NCBI GenBank assembly: GCA_021158625.1 | Contig: JAGGUG010000044.1 | Location: 1 to 35,361 of the forward strand | DNA from: Candidatus Omnitrophota bacterium | GTDB taxonomy: Bacteria; Omnitrophota; 4484-213 | DNA: 35,361 nt | Direction of reading: 5' to 3' | Shown here: positions 8,515-16,361 of the stretch, piece after piece | Numbering within the stretch: the first letter of the stretch is position 1 | Layout of the letters: each line of letters begins with the position of its first letter | Notes under the pieces: generated by a model | What the model saw: the letters and a program-made list of their open reading frames with translations, nothing else | What the model was told of the DNA's origin: nothing | Database searches by the model: none | Translations under genes and position numbers: made by a program

Positions 8515-9135
8515 ATGAAAAGGTTCGCAAAAGGCATTTTTAAGGAAAATCCTATCTTTGTTCTGATGATTGGACTCTGCCCGGTGCTGGCAATAACTAC
8601 TTCTGTGGCTAACGGTTTGGGAATGGGATTACCGGTTACTTTTGTGCTTTTGGGTTCAAACACAATTGTTTCTTGTTTAAGAAAGTTTATTCCTTCTGAA
8701 ATAAGACTGCCTTGTTTTATTGTGATTATTGCCTCTTTTGTTACCATTGTTGAACTTTTGCTCAAGGCGTTTTTCCCTGCTCTCAATAGAAGTTTGGGAA
8801 TATTTGTTCCCCTGATTGCTGTGAACTGTATTATATTGGGAAGAGCAGAGGCGTTTGCCTTTAAGAATTCAGTTTTTCAATCTGTTATCGATGCTTTAAC
8901 AGTGGGGGTAGGATTTACTTTTGCTTTGTTGATAATCTCTTTAGTCAGGGAGATTTTGGGTAGCGGAGAGCTCTTTGGCTTTCGCATCCTCCATTTTCAG
9001 CCGGCTCTGTTCTTTGCCTTTCCGGCTGGAGCCTTCTTGATAATCGGAATGTTGATGGGGATACTGAACCTTGGCAAGAATTATACTCGCCCTGCGGGCA
9101 AGTCCCCTAAGCCAAGGTTCAGAAAATTCCAATGA
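8515..9135 (+). CDS. rnfE: Rnf electron transport complex subunit E
   Basis: Integral membrane subunit of Rnf, related to RnfA and NqrD. From the ATG at 8515, MKRFAKGIFKENPIFVLMIG is the expected N-terminus. GLCPVLAITTS, RAEAFA and LVREILGSGELFG are family motifs, and six or so hydrophobic helices can be seen over 206 residues. PAGAFLIIGMLMGILN is the usual last helix. The final 18 residues (NYTRPAGKSPKPRFRKFQ) are repeat-encoded. RnfA and RnfB, which normally follow, are not here; argJ follows instead. Confidence 0.9.
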   Translation: MKRFAKGIFKENPIFVLMIGLCPVLAITTSVANGLGMGLPVTFVLLGSNTIVSCLRKFIPSEIRLPCFIVIIASFVTIVELLLKAFFPALNRSLGIFVPLIAVNCIILGRAEAFAFKNSVFQSVIDALTVGVGFTFALLIISLVREILGSGELFGFRILHFQPALFFAFPAGAFLIIGMLMGILNLGKNYTRPAGKSPKPRFRKFQ

Positions 9136-9250
9136 CCAATTTTCAGATCCCAATGAAATCCCGATTTTCTAAACCCAAAACAGAAGAAAAGATACTTGGG
9201 GTTTGGGATTTGGTTGGGCATTGGGGCTTGGGCATTGAGGTTTTTTAAAA
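9084..9250. repeat. Imperfect inverted repeats between rnfE and argJ
   Basis: Aaccaatgaccaat- and cccaatgaaatccc-like segments on the left are roughly complementary to gggatttggttgggcattgg on the right. It is the same style of repeat as in the trpE-trpG spacer. The left end codes for the RnfE C-terminus. No promoter is obvious. Confidence 0.55.
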
Positions 9251-9253
9251 GCA

Positions 9254-10465
9254 ATGAAGACAATCTCTAAGAACATAGTCCCTCGAGGATTCAAATTTGC
9301 CGGAATACACTGCGGGATAAAGAGAAAAAAGAAAGATTTAGGGTTGATTTATTCCGATACTCCGGCAGTGGCGGCAGGTCTCTGGACTACTAACAAAATG
9401 CAGGCTGCGCCGATTCAGATATGCAAGAAAAATATCGAGAACAAGATTCAAGCAATAATTGTAAACAGTGGAAACGCCAATTGCGGTTTGCGCCAGGGGA
9501 GGAAAGATGCACTTTTGATAAACGAATGGGTTGGTCGAGAATTAGGGATTAACCAGGAATGTATTCTGCCTGCTTCTACAGGGATTATCGGTATTCCTCT
9601 GCCAATAGATAAGATAAAAAAGAGGGTTTCCTTTTTGGTTAGAGAGTTAAAAGAGGAGAGCGATGATTTTGCCGAGGCAATTCTGACCACCGATAAAGTG
9701 AGCAAACAGGTGGCTTTGGAATTGAAAATAGGGGGTAAAGAGGTTATAATCAGCGGAGTAGCCAAAGGGTCAGGGATGATTTCACCAAAAATGGCAACAA
9801 TGCTCTGTTTTGTTACTACCGATATTGATATTGATAAAGCGCTCCTTAAGGATTGCTTAAAAAAGGCCGTAGAGAATTCATTCAATCAGATTACTATTGA
9901 CGGCGAGATGAGCACCAATGATACAGTCTTATGTCTGGCAAATGGGAGAGCGGGGAATAATAAGCTTCAAGCTGCAGGCCTCAGGCTGCAGGCTGAAAAA
10001 GAAGAAAATAGAAATTTAGAAAAGTTTCAAGAGGGTTTAAATTATGTCACTGCTTATTTGGCAAAGGAGATTGTCAAGGATGGAGAAGGGGCAACTAAGC
10101 TTATTGAAATAGAGGTTCAGGGAGCAAAAAAAGAGGGAGATGCCGAGAAGGTTGCCCGCCGAATTGCCAACTCCAATCTGATTAAAGCAATGTTCTACGG
10201 CGAAAGCACTAATTACGGCAGAATAGCCGCGGCTATCGGCGCTACCGGCGTTGATTTAAAAAATGTGGATATTCATTTAGTCGGCAATAAAAGTAAAATA
10301 AAGATTTTTAAACAAGGATACTTTATAAATGTAGACGAAGGACTCTTAAAAAAAATCTTAGAAGAAAAGGAAATGAAACTAAAGGTAGATTTAAACAAAG
10401 GGAATTTTTCTGAGAAACTCTTGACCTGCGATTTATCCGAGGAGTATGTAAGAATAAATAAATGA
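9254..10465 (+). CDS. argJ: Ornithine acetyltransferase / N-acetylglutamate synthase
   Basis: Moves the acetyl group from N-acetylornithine to glutamate, so the arginine pathway runs as a cycle. The precursor self-cleaves before the threonine of KGSGMISPKMATML (Ala181-Thr182), giving alpha and beta chains, with Thr182 as nucleophile. PASTGIIG, GEMSTNDTVLCLANG, DGEGATKLIEIEV and GRIAAAIGATG are conserved. Length 403 is normal. Residues about 237-250 (KLQAAGLRLQAEKE) are encoded by a ctgcaggc-rich repeat inserted after LANGRAGN, in a variable loop. First of the arg run; whether it also uses acetyl-CoA cannot be told from sequence alone. Confidence 0.95.
   Translation: MKTISKNIVPRGFKFAGIHCGIKRKKKDLGLIYSDTPAVAAGLWTTNKMQAAPIQICKKNIENKIQAIIVNSGNANCGLRQGRKDALLINEWVGRELGINQECILPASTGIIGIPLPIDKIKKRVSFLVRELKEESDDFAEAILTTDKVSKQVALELKIGGKEVIISGVAKGSGMISPKMATMLCFVTTDIDIDKALLKDCLKKAVENSFNQITIDGEMSTNDTVLCLANGRAGNNKLQAAGLRLQAEKEENRNLEKFQEGLNYVTAYLAKEIVKDGEGATKLIEIEVQGAKKEGDAEKVARRIANSNLIKAMFYGESTNYGRIAAAIGATGVDLKNVDIHLVGNKSKIKIFKQGYFINVDEGLLKKILEEKEMKLKVDLNKGNFSEKLLTCDLSEEYVRINK
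9962..10000. repeat. In-frame CTGCAGGC repeat inside argJ
   Basis: Self-complementary aagcttcaagctgcaggcct followed by ctgcaggctg. It resembles the spacer repeat before rnfG and adds about 13 residues to ArgJ. Confidence 0.65.
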
Positions 10466-10517
10466 AACTTGGCTTTGCGGAGCAGGAAGTGCTTCGCAAA
10501 TTTGTTAGTTGAATTTC

Positions 10518-10615
10518 CCAGCACTAATTTTCATAGAAAGCAGTGATTATTTTGTCTAAGGTTATAATTCTGTTCAATTCATAGATTAATCTTGTGTCTC
10601 AAAAATTAGTGCTGG
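10518..10615. repeat. Palindromic element CCAGCACTAATTTT ... AAAATTAGTGCTGG, copy 2
   Basis: The ends are identical to the copy at 2359-2411, around a core of about 70 AT-rich bases. It occupies most of the argJ-argB gap. After it, caacttacg / cgtaagtt (about 10663-10692) forms another palindrome. Confidence 0.8.
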
Positions 10616-10703
10616 GTTCCTTGTCTGCCAAAGTCTTGGCGACGGCGGAAATGCGCACAGCAACTTACGTTCACTATTGTTCCGTAAGTTATGAACTTAT
10701 TGA

Positions 10704-11543
10704 ATGAAAAAAATAATTGAAAAAGCCGATGTCTTGATCGAAGCCCTGCCCTATATCAAAAACTTTCGCAACAAAATCTTTGTGGTAAAGTATGGTGGTA
10801 GCGCAATGATGGATAGGGAAAGAGGAAAAACCATTTTACAGGATATTGTGTTTATGAACTATGTGGGTATAAAGGTAATGGTAGTTCACGGTGGTGGGTA
10901 TTTTATCAATCAGAGTTTAAAGAAGAAAGGTAAGCAGTCTAAATTTGCTAACGGATTAAGAGTGACAGACAGGGAGACAATAGAGACAGTGATTTCTACC
11001 CTAAGGAAATTAAACGAGCAGATTGTGGAAGAAATTAAGGGATTAGGAGGAGAATCGGTGGGGGTAAATGGCGAAGATGTTTTTAGAGTGAGTCCCCACA
11101 GGGCAGAGATTGGTTTTGTAGGAGAAGTAGAATCTGTAGATAGCCACGAGATAAACAAACTTTTGGAAGAGAAGAAAATTCCGGTAATTTCTCCCTTAGG
11201 AAAGAATAGCCAGGATGTTTACAATATTAACGCCGACCAGGCCGCTGCTGAGATTAGCTTAGAGCTCAGAGCAGAGAAATTAGTCCTGCTCACCGATGTG
11301 CTCGGGATTTTAGCCGAAGAGAATAAAGAAAGTTCTTTAATCTCCACACTCCATATTAAAGAGGTAAACAGTTTAATTAAAAGAGAAATTGTTACCGGTG
11401 GGATGGTTCCCAAGGTTCAGGCTGGTGTGAAAGCCTTGCAGCACAAGGTAAATAAGGTGCATATTATTGATGGCAGGATAAAACACTCTCTACTTTTGGA
11501 GATATTTACTGACCAGGGAATTGGGACGGAGATAGTAAAATAG
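10704..11543 (+). CDS. argB: Acetylglutamate kinase
   Basis: Phosphorylates N-acetylglutamate, usually the controlled step when ArgJ recycles acetyl groups. Amino-acid kinase fold: VVKYGGSAM nucleotide site, VMVVHGGG, GLRVTDRETIETV substrate region, NADQAAAEIS and TGGMVPKVQAG. The N-terminal helix MKKIIEKADVLIEALPYI before KYGG is the extension found in hexameric, arginine-inhibited enzymes, so feedback inhibition is likely (inference). Length of 279 fits. The argJ-argB gap is 238 bases of palindromic repeats. Confidence 0.95.
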   Translation: MKKIIEKADVLIEALPYIKNFRNKIFVVKYGGSAMMDRERGKTILQDIVFMNYVGIKVMVVHGGGYFINQSLKKKGKQSKFANGLRVTDRETIETVISTLRKLNEQIVEEIKGLGGESVGVNGEDVFRVSPHRAEIGFVGEVESVDSHEINKLLEEKKIPVISPLGKNSQDVYNINADQAAAEISLELRAEKLVLLTDVLGILAEENKESSLISTLHIKEVNSLIKREIVTGGMVPKVQAGVKALQHKVNKVHIIDGRIKHSLLLEIFTDQGIGTEIVK

Positions 11544-11613
11544 TTGCCAGTCACCAGTCTCCAGTTACCAGTGGTTTTTCTGGTGACTTGGTGACCTGGT
11601 AACTGGTGACCTG
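11544..11613. repeat. CACCAGT/ACTGGTG inverted repeat
   Basis: Cagtcaccagtctccagtta on the left is near-complementary to taactggtgacctg on the right. It is related to the repeat before purA and fills the argB-argD spacer. Confidence 0.7.
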
Positions 11614-11618
11614 ATGTT

Positions 11619-12797
11619 ATGACTACCAAAGAAATCGCCAAACTATATGAAAAGTATGTCCTTCCTACCTATAGCCATCTTCCTTTGGCTTTGGTAAAGG
11701 GAAAAGGGGTTAAGGTCTGGGATGTCCATCAAAGAAAGTATCTTGATTTTTTTTCGGGCTGGGGAGTAAGTAATTTAGGACATTGTCACCCAAGAGTTGT
11801 AAACGCTCTCAAAGACCAGGCAAGAAAACTTCTTCACATTCCCAACAATTACTATGGCCTCTTGCAGGCAAGGTTAGCCCGGGAGATTTCTGAGGCTTCT
11901 TTTGGCGGCAAGGTCTTCTTCTGCAACAGCGGCGCAGAGGCAAACGAAGCGGCGATTAAATTTGCCCGTAAATATGGTAGAGGAGAGAGATATGAGATTA
12001 TCTCAATGCTCAAATCTTTTCACGGAAGAACGCTCGCAACTCTAACCCTGACCGGTCAGGAGAAATATCACTTAGGATATAAACCTTTGCCCAGCGGATT
12101 TAGATATGTTCCTTTTAATGATATCAAAGCAGCTAAGGAGGCAATAAATGAAAAGACAATTGCCATAATCTTAGAGCTCATTCAAGGAGAAGGAGGGGTA
12201 AATATTGCTGATGAGGATTATATAAAAGAATTGCGTCAGATTTGCAGCGAGAAGGATATTTTGTTAATTTTTGACGAAGTGCAAACAGGGATAGGAAGAA
12301 CCGGAAGATTGTTTTGTTATCAACATTACGAAGTAAAGCCGGATGTTATGCTTTTAGCAAAGGGCTTGGGGGGTGGTGTTCCCATTGGAGCAATAGTGGT
12401 AAAAAAGGAGCTCGCCGATATCTTTTCGCCGCATTCGCACGCCTCTACTTTTGGCGGGAATCCCCTGGTATGCAAAGCCGCCTTAGCCGTATTTAAAGCA
12501 ATTAAAAAGGAAAAATTATTAAAAAATGCCGTAGAGATGGGTGCTTATCTAAGAGAAAAATTAGAAGGTTTAAAAAAGAAATATTCTTTTATTAAAGAGG
12601 TTCGCGGGAAGGGCTTGATGTGGGCTGTAGAGTTAAGTATTGAGGGAGGAGAAATTGTCCGGGCCTGCCTTGAGAAGGGCTTGCTTATTAATTGCACCCA
12701 AGATAAAATTTTAAGAATTATGCCTCCCTTGGTGATAAAGAAAAAAGATATTGATAAAGGGCTCGGGATTTTGGATGAAGTCTTAGCAGCTTCTTAG
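11619..12797 (+). CDS. argD: Acetylornithine aminotransferase
   Basis: PLP enzyme that makes N-acetylornithine from the semialdehyde, and may also serve succinyl-DAP. Class III aminotransferase marks: FFCNSGAEANEAAIKFARKY, FHGRTLATLTLTGQ, FDEVQTGIGRTG, the PLP-lysine segment LLAKGLGGGVPIGA and STFGGNPLVC. 392 residues is normal. It begins a few bases after the CACCAGT repeat with no strong ribosome site. Because lysA and dapF follow downstream, a double role in lysine synthesis is possible but unproven. Confidence 0.94.
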   Translation: MTTKEIAKLYEKYVLPTYSHLPLALVKGKGVKVWDVHQRKYLDFFSGWGVSNLGHCHPRVVNALKDQARKLLHIPNNYYGLLQARLAREISEASFGGKVFFCNSGAEANEAAIKFARKYGRGERYEIISMLKSFHGRTLATLTLTGQEKYHLGYKPLPSGFRYVPFNDIKAAKEAINEKTIAIILELIQGEGGVNIADEDYIKELRQICSEKDILLIFDEVQTGIGRTGRLFCYQHYEVKPDVMLLAKGLGGGVPIGAIVVKKELADIFSPHSHASTFGGNPLVCKAALAVFKAIKKEKLLKNAVEMGAYLREKLEGLKKKYSFIKEVRGKGLMWAVELSIEGGEIVRACLEKGLLINCTQDKILRIMPPLVIKKKDIDKGLGILDEVLAAS

Positions 12798-12832
12798 CGA
12801 CAAAAATCGAGCCTTTATCCTCCGGGGGTCCT

Positions 12833-13717
12833 ATGAAAAATCTAATTTCTATAAAAGATTTAAGCATTGAGGAAATAGAAAAGATTTTCTCTCTGGCCAA
12901 TGAGATAAAGAAAAAGCCGCACAAATTTAGCCGGTATCTCAAGGGAAAGTCTTTTGCCCTTATTTTTCATAAGCCCTCTTTGAGAACACGGGTGTCCTTT
13001 GAGACCGGGATTTTTCAATTGGGGGCAAAGGCAGTTTACTTAGAGGAAGAGATTGGATTTTCTAAAAGAGAACCGGTGAAGGATATCGCCCGGGTTTTAT
13101 CGCGCTATGTAGATGGGGTTATTATTAGAACATTTTCGCATCAGCTCCTTCTTGATTTTGCTAAGTATAGCACTGCGGCGGTAATAAACGCCCTTACCGA
13201 TTCATTCCACCCCTGCCAGGTTCTCTCAGACCTTTGGACTATCAGAGAAAAAAAAGGTGAATTAAGGAAGGTAAAGATTGCCTATGTTGGCGATGGGAAT
13301 AATGTTTGCAATTCTCTGATTTATGGTTGCCTCAAGACAAAGGCGAATTTACGGATTGCTACTCCTGCGGGATATGAACCGAGGATATCAATCCCCGCTC
13401 AGAACTTAGAAATTAGAATTATGAATGACCCTGAGGAGGCAGTGAAGGATGCCGATATTATCTATACCGATGTCTGGACAAGTATGGGGGAAGAAGGAAG
13501 AGAGGATCGCAAAGAGATTTTTCAAAATTTTCAGGTAAGTAAAAGATTGGTTAATTATGCAAAGCCGGACTGCTTGATTATGCACTGCCTACCTGCCCAT
13601 CGGGGAGAGGAAATCACTGATGAGGTAATTGAGGGGAGAAACTCTATTGTTTTTGAGCAGGCAGAGAATCGCCTTTATGTCCAGAAGGCAATATTAATTT
13701 CATTAGACATACTATAA
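12833..13717 (+). CDS. argF: Ornithine carbamoyltransferase
   Basis: Makes citrulline from ornithine and carbamoyl phosphate. The carbamoyl phosphate loop reads SLRTR, a common variant of STRTR. HPCQVLSDL, YVGDGNNV, DVWTSMGEE and MHCLPAHRGEE (ornithine and catalytic cysteine motif) are all present. At 294 residues it is slightly short but complete. The start follows argD by 35 bases, with a G-rich stretch upstream. The stop codon lies in a gacatacta / taggtatgtc hairpin (13706-13731). Confidence 0.95.
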   Translation: MKNLISIKDLSIEEIEKIFSLANEIKKKPHKFSRYLKGKSFALIFHKPSLRTRVSFETGIFQLGAKAVYLEEEIGFSKREPVKDIARVLSRYVDGVIIRTFSHQLLLDFAKYSTAAVINALTDSFHPCQVLSDLWTIREKKGELRKVKIAYVGDGNNVCNSLIYGCLKTKANLRIATPAGYEPRISIPAQNLEIRIMNDPEEAVKDADIIYTDVWTSMGEEGREDRKEIFQNFQVSKRLVNYAKPDCLIMHCLPAHRGEEITDEVIEGRNSIVFEQAENRLYVQKAILISLDIL

Positions 13718-13731
13718 AAAATAGGTATGTC
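13706..13731. repeat. Hairpin over the argF stop codon
   Basis: Arms gacatacta and taggtatgtc enclose the argF stop. It is not followed by a T-run, so it is probably a repeat or an RNA-stabilising hairpin rather than a terminator. Confidence 0.55.
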
Positions 13732-13766
13732 CGATGAGATAATCGAAGATTATATCAGGAGAACAG

Positions 13767-14918
13767 ATGAAGAAAGTAGTTTTAGCCTATTCTGGCGGTT
13801 TGGATACCTGTGTCTCTATAAGATGGCTTAGAGATAAGGGCTATGATGTCCTTGCTCTCCTTGCCGATTTAGGACAGAAAGCCAATTTCGAGCTCCTCAA
13901 AAAGAGGGCAATCTCGGCCGGGGCAGAAAAGGTTTATGTCTCTGATTTAAAGAAGGAATTTGTCCAGGATTTTATCCTGCCCAGTTTAAAGGCAGAAGCG
14001 GTTTATGAGGATTATCTTTTAACCACCGCTTTAGGGAGACCTCTAATTGCCAAAGAGGTTGTTAAAATTGCCCACAAAGAAAGAGCAGACTATGTTGCCC
14101 ACGGATGCACCGGGAGAGGAAATGACCAGGTTCGCTTTGAACTCTCCTATAAGATGTTAGACCCTCGTTTAAAGGTTATTGCCCCCTTGCGCGAATGGGA
14201 ATTTAACTCAAGAGAAGAAGAGATTGAGTATGCTAAAAAGAATGGTATTAGTTTGGATCTTAAAAAGAGTGTCTATAGCATTGATGAAAATCTCTGGGGG
14301 GTGAGTATTGAATGCGGAGAATTAGAGGACCCCTATAATGAGCCATCTGCCAATGCCTGGCAGATTGGTGCTCTGAGAGAGATTTCCAAACCTACTTATC
14401 TGGAGATTTATTTTGATAGAGGTATTCCGACTGACCTGAATAATAAAAGGATAGATACCCAGGAGCTAATTGTCAGGCTAAATAAAATAGGTGGAAAATA
14501 CGCTATTGGCAGAAAGGACTTGATTGAAGACAGAATTGTGGGAATTAAATCCCGCGAGCTCTATGAAGCCCCGGCAGCAGAGATTCTTTACAAAGCCCAT
14601 CACGCTTTAGAGAGCCTGATTTTGGATAAACAAACCCTGAATTTCAAGCACCTGATTTCTTTGAAATATGGCGAACTTATTTATAGTGGACTGTGGTTTT
14701 CTACCCTAAGAGAAGCATTAAGCAGATTTGTTGATTTTACCCAGGAGAAGGTGCAAGGGACTGTTCGGATAAAGCTCTCCCCGGGAAATTGCGAGATAGT
14801 CGGTAGGAAATCAAGATATGCTTTGTATAAAAAGGAATTGGCTACCTATGGCAAAGACAGCAAATTTGACCAGAAGGCCGCTGAGGGATTGATAAAGATT
14901 TTGGGAATGGGATATTAG
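13767..14918 (+). CDS. argG: Argininosuccinate synthase
   Basis: Joins citrulline and aspartate with ATP. The N-terminal P-loop AYSGGLDT, the glycine-rich VAHGCTGRGNDQVRFE and SIDENLWGVSIECGELEDP define the family. 383 residues is within range. A clear ribosome site (caggag) lies seven bases before the ATG. No repeat-derived insert was noticed in this gene. Confidence 0.96.
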   Translation: MKKVVLAYSGGLDTCVSIRWLRDKGYDVLALLADLGQKANFELLKKRAISAGAEKVYVSDLKKEFVQDFILPSLKAEAVYEDYLLTTALGRPLIAKEVVKIAHKERADYVAHGCTGRGNDQVRFELSYKMLDPRLKVIAPLREWEFNSREEEIEYAKKNGISLDLKKSVYSIDENLWGVSIECGELEDPYNEPSANAWQIGALREISKPTYLEIYFDRGIPTDLNNKRIDTQELIVRLNKIGGKYAIGRKDLIEDRIVGIKSRELYEAPAAEILYKAHHALESLILDKQTLNFKHLISLKYGELIYSGLWFSTLREALSRFVDFTQEKVQGTVRIKLSPGNCEIVGRKSRYALYKKELATYGKDSKFDQKAAEGLIKILGMGY

Positions 14919-14978
14919 GAAAGTTGACAGTAGGCAGTTGGTAGTAGGTAACTGTAGATTGACTTCCGGAGGCACAAA

Positions 14979-16361
14979 ATGACTACAAAAAAAATGTGGG
15001 GCGGGAGGTTTAAAAAAAAGACCGATTCGGATGTAGAAAGGTTTACTAAATCAATAGATTATGATTATAAATTAGCTAAATATGATGTATATGGTTCTTT
15101 GTTGCATGTATTCGTATTAAATGCGTGTGGATTTTTAACAAAGGAAGAGGAAAAAAGTATGTCTAATGCTCTTCGTAAGATATATAATGATATTGTAAGT
15201 GGGAAGTTTAAGTATAATAAAAGGAGTGAAGATATTCATACTGATATTCAAAATAAAGTAGAGAAAGAAGTTGGTCCTTTATCTCTGAAACTGCATACAG
15301 CAAGGTCAAGGAATGACCAGGTTCTTTTTGATTTAAAGCTTTTTTGCAGAGATGAATTACTTTATGTTGGGAAATTATGCAAAGAATTGCAGAATTCTAT
15401 ATTGGAAATTTGCGAAGAACATAAAGAAACATTTATTCCCGGCTATACGCATTTGCAGCATGCCCAGATTGTTCGTTTAAAAGATTATTTAGGAAGCTAC
15501 GCCGAGATGTTCAAAAGGGATCTGGATAGATTAGATAATACGAGAGAAAGAATAAGATTGACTTTGGGTTCGGGGGCCCTTGCCGGCACGCCTATTGGTT
15601 CTACTTTGTATCAGGAAATGGCGAAAAAATTTGTTCGGGAACATAAAGAGTTAAAAGAAATTTTCAGCACAGAACATATTGACAAAGTTTCAAATACATT
15701 GGATACGGTTAGCGATAGAGATTTTGTTATTGAAGTTTTATCGGTATTATCAATAATGGGTATGCATTTATCAAGATTTGCCGAGGACCTAATTATTTGG
15801 TCAACAAAGGAATTTGGTTTTGTGGAGATTGATGACGCCTTTGCTACCGGGAGTTCTCTGATGCCCCAGAAGAAAAATCCGGATGTTCTTGAATTAATAA
15901 GGGCCTATACTGGAACCCTGTATGGCAATCTAATGAGCGTTTTGACAATGATGAAAGGACTGCCGCTTACTTATAACCGGGATATGCAGTTGGATAAACC
16001 GCCATTGTTTAGTTCATTTGAAATAATAGAACAAGAGTTAAAAATTTTCCCCAAGCTTATAAAAACACTAAAGTGGAATAAAAAAACTATTGAAAAGGCA
16101 ATAGAAAACGATGAAACCCTGTATGCTACAGACCTTGTTTATTATCTTATCAAAAAGGGTATTGCGTTTAAGCAGGCGCACGACATTATTGGAAAATTGA
16201 TTAAATTTTCTTTAGATAGCAGCAGAAAGATAAAGGAAATGAGCAATATAGAGTTAAAGAGATTTTCTGACAGATTGAAACAGGAAGAGATAGTTAAATT
16301 GCTGGATCCTGAGACATCGGTTAAATCAAGAGAATCGGTTGTTAGAACAAGCAATGTCTAA
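14979..16361 (+). CDS. argH: Argininosuccinate lyase
   Basis: Splits argininosuccinate into arginine and fumarate. Fumarase-superfamily signature GSSLMPQKKNPD, with HTARSRNDQV and TPIGSTLYQEMA, in 460 residues. Ribosome site ggagg precedes the ATG. The gene is visibly richer in A+T than argG and lysA, with many AAT, TTA and ATA codons, and it carries no palindromic insert; a more recent arrival is possible. Its last codons overlap the lysA start (ATGTCTAA), so the two are likely translationally coupled. Confidence 0.95.
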   Translation: MTTKKMWGGRFKKKTDSDVERFTKSIDYDYKLAKYDVYGSLLHVFVLNACGFLTKEEEKSMSNALRKIYNDIVSGKFKYNKRSEDIHTDIQNKVEKEVGPLSLKLHTARSRNDQVLFDLKLFCRDELLYVGKLCKELQNSILEICEEHKETFIPGYTHLQHAQIVRLKDYLGSYAEMFKRDLDRLDNTRERIRLTLGSGALAGTPIGSTLYQEMAKKFVREHKELKEIFSTEHIDKVSNTLDTVSDRDFVIEVLSVLSIMGMHLSRFAEDLIIWSTKEFGFVEIDDAFATGSSLMPQKKNPDVLELIRAYTGTLYGNLMSVLTMMKGLPLTYNRDMQLDKPPLFSSFEIIEQELKIFPKLIKTLKWNKKTIEKAIENDETLYATDLVYYLIKKGIAFKQAHDIIGKLIKFSLDSSRKIKEMSNIELKRFSDRLKQEEIVKLLDPETSVKSRESVVRTSNV

